From assembly GCA_905116865.2 (NCBI GenBank), contig CAJHNH020001613.1:273347-337346 (forward strand): a stretch of DNA of 64,000 bases. The letters are read 5' to 3'. This DNA comes from Candidula unifasciata (lineage: Eukaryota > Mollusca > Gastropoda > Stylommatophora > Geomitridae). The notes beneath the pieces were generated by a model. That model saw only the letters and a list, made by a program, of their open reading frames with translations. It did no database searches and was not told the origin of the DNA. Positions 60,874-64,000 of this stretch are shown piece by piece; the first letter of the stretch is position 1; every line of letters starts with the position of its first letter. The translations under genes and the position numbers were made by a program.

Positions 60874-62702
60874 TGTGTGTGTGTGGAGGGGGTGGCAGTA
60901 ACATTTTATATAATGAGTAAGTTGGACGAAAAATAGAATAAAACGAGACAATTCAACAAATGGTGGTATAAAACGAGAGAATTCAACAAATGATGGAATA
61001 AAACGAGACAATTCAACAAATGATGGTATAAAAAGAGAGAATTCAACAAATGATGGTATAAAAAAGAGAGAATTCAACAAATGATGGAATAAAACGAGAC
61101 AATTCAACAAATGATGGTATAAAAAGAGAGAATTCAACAAATGATGGAATAAAACGAGACAATTCAACAAATGATGGTATAAAAAGAGACAATTCAACAA
61201 ATGATGGCATAAAACAGGACAATTCAACAAATGATGGAATAAAACGAGACAATTCAACAAATGATGGTATAAAAAGAGAGAATTCAACAAATGATGGAAT
61301 AAAACATGAGAATTCAACAAATGATGGTATAAAACGAGACAATTCAACAAATCATGGAATAAAACGAGACAATTCAACAAATGATGGTATAAAACGAGAC
61401 AATTCAACAAATGATGGCATAAAACAGGACAATTCAACAAATGATGGCATAAAACAGGACAATTCAACAAATGATGGCATAAAACGAGAGAATTCAAGAA
61501 ATGATTGCATACAACGAGAGAATTCAACAAAAAGTGGTATGAAACGAGAGAATTCAATAAATGATGGCATTAAGCGAGAGAATTCCACAAATGATGGCAT
61601 AAAACGAGAGAATTCAGCAAATGATGGGATAAAACGAGAGAATTCCACAAATGATGGGATAAGACGAGAGAATTCAACGAGTAATAGGTCGTTTTCTTAA
61701 AGTCTATGCCCATATATACACACAGAAAATTATTAAGTATGTGTTGGTGTGTGTGTGTGGAGGTATTTGAGGTTTTGAACAACGGATCAACATCATGGCA
61801 CACCGGTAGTAACCCACAAGTGATCGAGCGGACACCTGTGTATTTATGTAGGTATGTATGCATGAATGCGTACATGCCTGTATATATGTATGCATGCCTG
61901 CATATATCTATTTATGCATGTATTAAGTATATTTATTTGGTGTATGTATGTGTGCATGAGATAGGGAGAGGGAAAGAGAGACAGAGAGACGAGGAAGAGA
62001 TACAGGACAAGGGAAAGAAAGGAGATGGACTGGTTAGGGTGAAGAATCTGCACAGAGATAGAGAGACAGAGAAAGAGGGGGGGGGGAAGGAGAGACGTAC
62101 ATCAGCGAGGTTTGTTCAACATTCAAACACATGTTTTCCTCACCTTTTGTGAATTCTTGTCTGTCCAGGAACGGGACTTCGGGTCTGTCAAATGGAACCG
62201 TGTAGACGTGGTTCATATAGGCGTTGTGGTAATTGAAGTGAGAGTTCAAGTACGCCTGCTGAACTATGGTCGGCTCAAAGATGGCCATGGGTTTCTGCAG
62301 GTAACCACCTGGATGAGATGCTGCAGGCGTGACCTTCATCCGCGACTCGGCGGCATCTGTGAAAGAGTGGTTCATGGAAGATGATCGCGCCAGAAGTTGC
62401 GCTCGCTGATGGTGGCCGCTGTTACTGACTGCTGCTGATGAAAGTGAAGAAGACGTGCACAAAATGTTCGTTGGCGGAGTCAGTATCGACGACAATGGTG
62501 GTGACTTTTGTGACGCTGATAAATGGGATATGGGAATTAGTGGTCGAGATTTGCCTAATATGTCGTCTATAAGAAAAGATGAATATCCAATGGATGTTGG
62601 AGATCTGTCTTCGTGTGACCGGGAGCGCATGAGAGAAGTGGGACCCAGTGTCACATTAGAGTACATGTTCGCTAACGGCGCGTGAGGCATATGGTGGATC
62701 AT
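51567..62702 (-). CDS. HHEX: Homeobox protein HHEX, complete, four exons
   Basis: Exons in transcript order: 62702-62144, 53974-53787, 52605-52555, 51779-51567. The joined frame is 336 residues. The homeodomain (206-265) has [11 protein letters not shown] at its start and WFQNRRAKW in helix 3, with Gln50 and Asn51. The segment before it, [20 protein letters not shown], is diagnostic for HHEX. Residues 43-49 (FLIDDIL) form an eh1-like Groucho-binding motif equivalent to the conserved N-terminal HHEX motif. The C-terminus is acidic ([13 protein letters not shown]), as in vertebrate HHEX. The family acts in the nucleus, mostly as a repressor in endoderm and blood/vascular lineages of vertebrates; the molluscan role is not shown here. 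The first in-frame ATG after an upstream stop was chosen (context gccATGa). Four exons with a 51-nt third exon match the vertebrate gene layout as I recall it. The vertebrate protein is about 270 residues, so the N-terminus is longer here. Confidence 0.95.
51780..52554 (-). other. HHEX intron 3
   Basis: 775 bp with consensus borders; no repeats recognised. Confidence 0.7.
52555..52605 (-). CDS. HHEX: HHEX exon 3: 51-nt recognition-helix exon
   Basis: Seventeen codons, [17 protein letters not shown], are flanked by tttttcag and gtaag on the minus strand, phase 0 on both sides. It encodes the DNA-recognition helix (Gln50, Asn51). It is too short to be found by ORF length alone. Confidence 0.96.
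52606..53786 (-). other. HHEX intron 2 with simple repeats and a LINE relic
   Basis: 1181 bp. Holds (GT)n at about 52737-52770, a decayed forward LINE C-terminus at about 52905-53160 (fragments matching [14 protein letters not shown]), a G run at about 53177-53201, and (CT)n at about 53548-53616. Confidence 0.7.
53787..53974 (-). CDS. HHEX: HHEX exon 2: pre-homeodomain motif and homeodomain residues 1-44
   Basis: The acceptor is ttttcag and the donor gtaaag on the minus strand. The exon encodes [20 protein letters not shown] and then helices 1 and 2, including [20 protein letters not shown]. The split before homeodomain residue 45 is a common homeobox intron position. Confidence 0.96.
54098..54345 (+). 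mobile_element. tRNA-derived SINE family 1, full copy
   Basis: gccgtcgtgtagcggttgga (A-box region), ctctcaggtcgacccagtag, gtgatgctcactgcatcacc, tail gttactttacttacttact. Confidence 0.83.
54471..55481 (+). mobile_element. 5'-truncated non-LTR retrotransposon with intact RNase H domain and (TAAC)n tail
   Basis: The open frame running to 55446 carries an RNase H domain with all four acidic residues: IYTDGS, the Glu in [15 protein letters not shown], and the Asp of GNERAD. Before it comes a LINE linker ([30 protein letters not shown]). After it is a Cys pair ([10 protein letters not shown]). It ends in about 11 taac units. A perfect 14-bp duplication accatctgttacat flanks it (54457-54470 and 55482-55495). 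The part of the frame before 54471 is host sequence. Intact frame plus perfect duplication indicate a young insertion. It lacks the reverse transcriptase, so it cannot move by itself. RNase H suggests the I-like group. Confidence 0.9.
55650..55920 (-). mobile_element. R270 retroposon, reverse copy
   Basis: tgggttccaatacccaattt, aaacatgtcgtaagaagcga, ttccgccaggagtttgcaac, tail gaacgctaagaagaagagta. Confidence 0.8.
55940..56580. repeat. 28-bp minisatellite (about 23 units)
   Basis: Unit cacacacaatatctctcagt plus ctgtcacg. The period is 28, so the 263- and 181-codon frames across it simply cycle; not genes. Begins just after the R270 GAA tail. Confidence 0.97.
56890..57205 (-). pseudogene. L2/RTE-like LINE 3' fragment
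   Basis: Minus-strand frame [20 protein letters not shown] and [20 protein letters not shown], with frameshifts. Confidence 0.7.
57498..57606 (+). CDS. Candidate secreted-protein first exon, antisense within HHEX intron 1
   Basis: ATG in a usable context (gtaATGt) opens a frame with a textbook signal peptide: MFHVVQIQ, then a long Leu/Ile core ([11 protein letters not shown]), then a small-residue cleavage site (CTTSA before EEYSV). The frame reaches SCFG and meets a consensus donor gtaaga at 57607 in phase 1. A signal-peptide exon ending in phase 1 is a common layout for secreted proteins. It does not match any repeat family in the window. Joined to 60617-60777 it gives an 89-residue protein. 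Function is not recognised. It could be a chance ORF; transcript evidence is needed. Confidence 0.4.
57935..58085 (+). mobile_element. SINE family 3, 3' part
   Basis: ggttgaaaggggtttccggg, acctctccacaagtgatcct, gtgatgtcctggaggggtaa, tail cttacttact. Confidence 0.82.
58150..58410 (-). mobile_element. R270 retroposon, reverse copy
   Basis: aagaatgccataagaaacga, caatgaatcaacagtctgca, gacggacaaccagaatttac, tail ggtgaacgcgaagaaaaaaa. Confidence 0.82.
58480..59165. repeat. Degenerate 60-bp tandem phrase interrupted by R270
   Basis: gaagactggctgtccgatcc, gaagactggttttccgtatc, aaagactggctttccatatc and aaagattggttgttcgtatc recur on either side of the R270 copy at 58655-58935. Confidence 0.6.
58655..58935 (+). 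mobile_element. R270 retroposon copy
   Basis: atcttcttcttagttcaccg, gtttgttcgtccattaggac, cagatgcacaccgacttta, cacaatagagcctgtg. Lies 245 bp from a reverse copy. Confidence 0.8.
59165..59612. repeat. 43-bp minisatellite (about 10 units)
   Basis: Unit gtcttttgtaatggatcaac followed by acactccgttctccaactctctt. Confidence 0.95.
59805..60018 (+). mobile_element. tRNA-derived SINE family 1 copy
   Basis: B box ggttcagttcc (one mismatch), ggctctcaattcgacctagt, gtgatgctgaccacatgacc; the A-box half is decayed. Confidence 0.8.
60255..60549 (+). mobile_element. R270 retroposon with target-site duplication
   Basis: The best-preserved copy: cttcttcgcgttcaccggct to ccggaacccacacggggagg. tctgttcg occurs on both sides (60247-60254 and 60550-60557). 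In its presumed transcription direction (minus) it ends in gaagaagaaagaaga. Confidence 0.85.
60617..60777 (+). CDS. Candidate second exon of the secreted-protein gene in HHEX intron 1
   Basis: After a ttttatag acceptor the phase-1 frame is open for 53 codons, from the split Cys codon through [15 protein letters not shown] and [14 protein letters not shown] to TAA at 60775. Composition is protein-like and it lies between, not inside, repeats. An alternative end is the donor-like gtaacg at 60766, which would continue into an unseen exon. An AATAAA lies near 60935, at the start of the following minisatellite. The mature product would have three cysteines (residues 34, 37, 66). The two-exon model totals 270 nt, an exact multiple of three. 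No family is recognised. Confidence 0.38.
60810..60890. repeat. (GT)n microsatellite
   Basis: Interrupted gtgtgtctgtgtgtg runs. Confidence 0.95.
60936..61686. repeat. 30-bp minisatellite (about 25 units)
   Basis: Unit aattcaacaaatgatggtat followed by aaaacgagac. The 10-codon period keeps a 268-codon minus-strand frame open, repeating [10 protein letters not shown]; not a gene. Each unit includes an AATAAA or ATAAAA. Confidence 0.97.
62144..62702 (-). CDS. HHEX: HHEX exon 1: N-terminal repression region
   Basis: The exon starts at ATG 62702 ([14 protein letters not shown]). The frame stays open upstream to a non-ATG codon at 62729 and is closed by TGA near 62753, which supports this start. 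It encodes the eh1-like FLIDDILG and a Ser/Pro/His-rich region ending in [10 protein letters not shown]. The donor is gtgagg and the phase out is 1. Sequence after residue 50 is not obviously conserved with vertebrate HHEX. Confidence 0.9.
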
Positions 62703-62729
62703 GGCTGTGGTCGGCAAAGAATAGGGCAA

Positions 62730-64000
62730 AATATTGTTTGCTCTTGAAATTCAGTTCGGTCTAGCTACTGTAGTCGGTATGGAAATATTTTACTTTTTAT
62801 GCGCTTGTTCAGTGGCACGGAATAAATGTTGCTTTTTTTAAATACAGAATCATGGAATGAACGTTTCAAACTCTAGATAAAGTCATACATTTTTATTGTA
62901 CATTTTTCTTTTCATCAGTCAGAAATCTGACTGTGTCGATTGAATACTAATAAAAAGCACCTAATACATTGAAGCCACTATACTGAAGTCACTCACAAAC
63001 TCTAATCCCTCCTGTACAATCAGTATTCACAGCAACACGCTGTTACAAGATCTAGTTTTTTAAGGGGTTAGGAAATTATAGGGAAGAGAAAAAGTTGGTA
63101 GGAAAAAACAAACAGTTTATGTAAGCTTTACAAAATCGATCACAATCAAAATCTATCGCTGCAGTTTCCTATAATTCCTCTATTCGATGCTCAAGTTGCA
63201 TTTCCATAGTAACAGCTCAAGCTTAAGCATTTATCGCTTTCAGAACTGTAGCCCGTTGATGTCTTCTTAATTTGAAAGTAATCCAGAAAGTAATCAATGT
63301 GCGCGCGCCACAAAAACAAATGTTCAAAGAACTGGTAAACTTTCTTCTGTTTTACTAACTCACCGAACGATTCTGTGTGCAAAGTAGTATTTTGACGTTT
63401 AACCTCATAGAGCTGTACTCCTTGAACACAATTTGGTTTACAACAACTATTTTAAAATTAACGTAAAATGTCAAAAATCAAACTTCAGATGCGTCGCGAG
63501 TCATTTCATTGAACGGAAACGGCGTTTTCAGTGTCACTGGGTTTTTTTTTTTTCTCTCAGCCAGCGAATAAGCGCGTCCTTTCAATTGTGGTAAATGAGA
63601 TGAAATTACTAATTGTGGTCGCCAAGTGAGTTTAGCTAGCAGCCAAACGTGCTTTTATTACCAGTTTATTTGTGTGGGCGTGTCTGCCTGTGTTACTTAG
63701 TCGGAAGGGCGGAGTTACATAGCGAGATTTGGGGGAAAGTAGCCAGGGTTTCAGAAAGGGCATCTAGCAGTCGACTGTGTACACAATATCAAATAGCAGT
63801 TAATTCTTGTTTCTTCCCTTGCGCTCTCTCGTCACTGTTTGTCCTCGGGAAAATTCGCCTTGCGTTGACAAGGGCTCGTATCCTAATAATGTAAGATTTG
63901 TCGGGGCGTTCAGATCGCCATTTCATGGCATGGATTTGCAAGACGAAGTAGGCCTATATGCCATTGCGATGTGTACATTTCAAAATAACCAGTACTGTGA
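62730..64000 (-). other. HHEX upstream region
   Basis: 5' UTR, promoter and flank of HHEX. No repeat families are evident, which contrasts with the rest of the window. No other gene was found. Confidence 0.5.
62793..62800 (-). promoter_or_regulatory. TATA-like box upstream of HHEX
   Basis: On the minus strand ATAAAAAG lies about 95 bp before the HHEX start codon, a reasonable position for a core promoter. It is a single motif in AT-rich sequence, so support is weak. Confidence 0.25.

Noticed and set aside
60751..61557. 268-codon minus-strand frame repeating [10 protein letters not shown]
   Set aside because: The 30-bp minisatellite period is a multiple of three, so the frame stays open by chance.
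62700..62729. HHEX start at 62729
   Set aside because: That codon is TTG, not ATG; the first in-frame ATG after the upstream stop is at 62702 with a good context.

Overview
The window is nuclear DNA from an animal. Protein-coding information lies in short exons with GT/AG borders and long introns. The two recognisable genes are metazoan families: a membrane-anchored ADAM metalloprotease and the homeobox gene HHEX. The repeat content (tRNA-derived SINEs, 5'-truncated LINEs with tetranucleotide or trinucleotide tails, many minisatellites, long poly-G/C runs) fits a lophotrochozoan, most likely a gastropod mollusc. The species cannot be named from sequence alone.

Layout. 1-2.2 kb: a diverged copy of a roughly 1.5-kb repeat. 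2.2-26.85 kb (+): eleven exons of an ADAM gene of the ADAM9/12/19 type. They run from the middle of the metalloprotease domain through the active site, disintegrin, cysteine-rich, EGF-like and transmembrane parts to a very long single-exon cytoplasmic tail; the phases join into 1155 uninterrupted residues. The signal peptide, prodomain and first part of the protease lie upstream of the window. The introns hold minisatellites, SINEs and LINE fragments, including two LINE pieces inserted into tandem arrays. 26.85-51.5 kb: repeat-rich DNA between two convergent genes, with minisatellites, SINE copies, LINE relics, a terminal-inverted-repeat element (40.3 kb) and a nearly palindromic element with an 8-bp target duplication (50.2 kb). 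51.57-62.70 kb (-): the complete four-exon HHEX coding region, 336 codons, with an 8.2-kb first intron. That intron carries a 5'-truncated RNase H LINE with a perfect 14-bp target duplication, three minisatellites and, on the opposite strand, two exon-like segments that join into an 89-residue secreted-protein candidate. 62.7-64 kb: 5' flank of HHEX.

The two main genes are not functionally coupled in any way the sequence shows. ADAM is a cell-surface protease/adhesion protein with many SH3-type proline motifs in its tail. HHEX is a nuclear repressor-type homeodomain factor with an N-terminal Groucho-binding-like motif and an acidic C-terminus. The most notable items are the nested secreted-peptide candidate, the unusually long ADAM tail, the two inverted-repeat elements, and the clear TE-in-satellite and LINE-tail-to-microsatellite relationships. 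No bacterial, viral, CRISPR or organellar features were seen.
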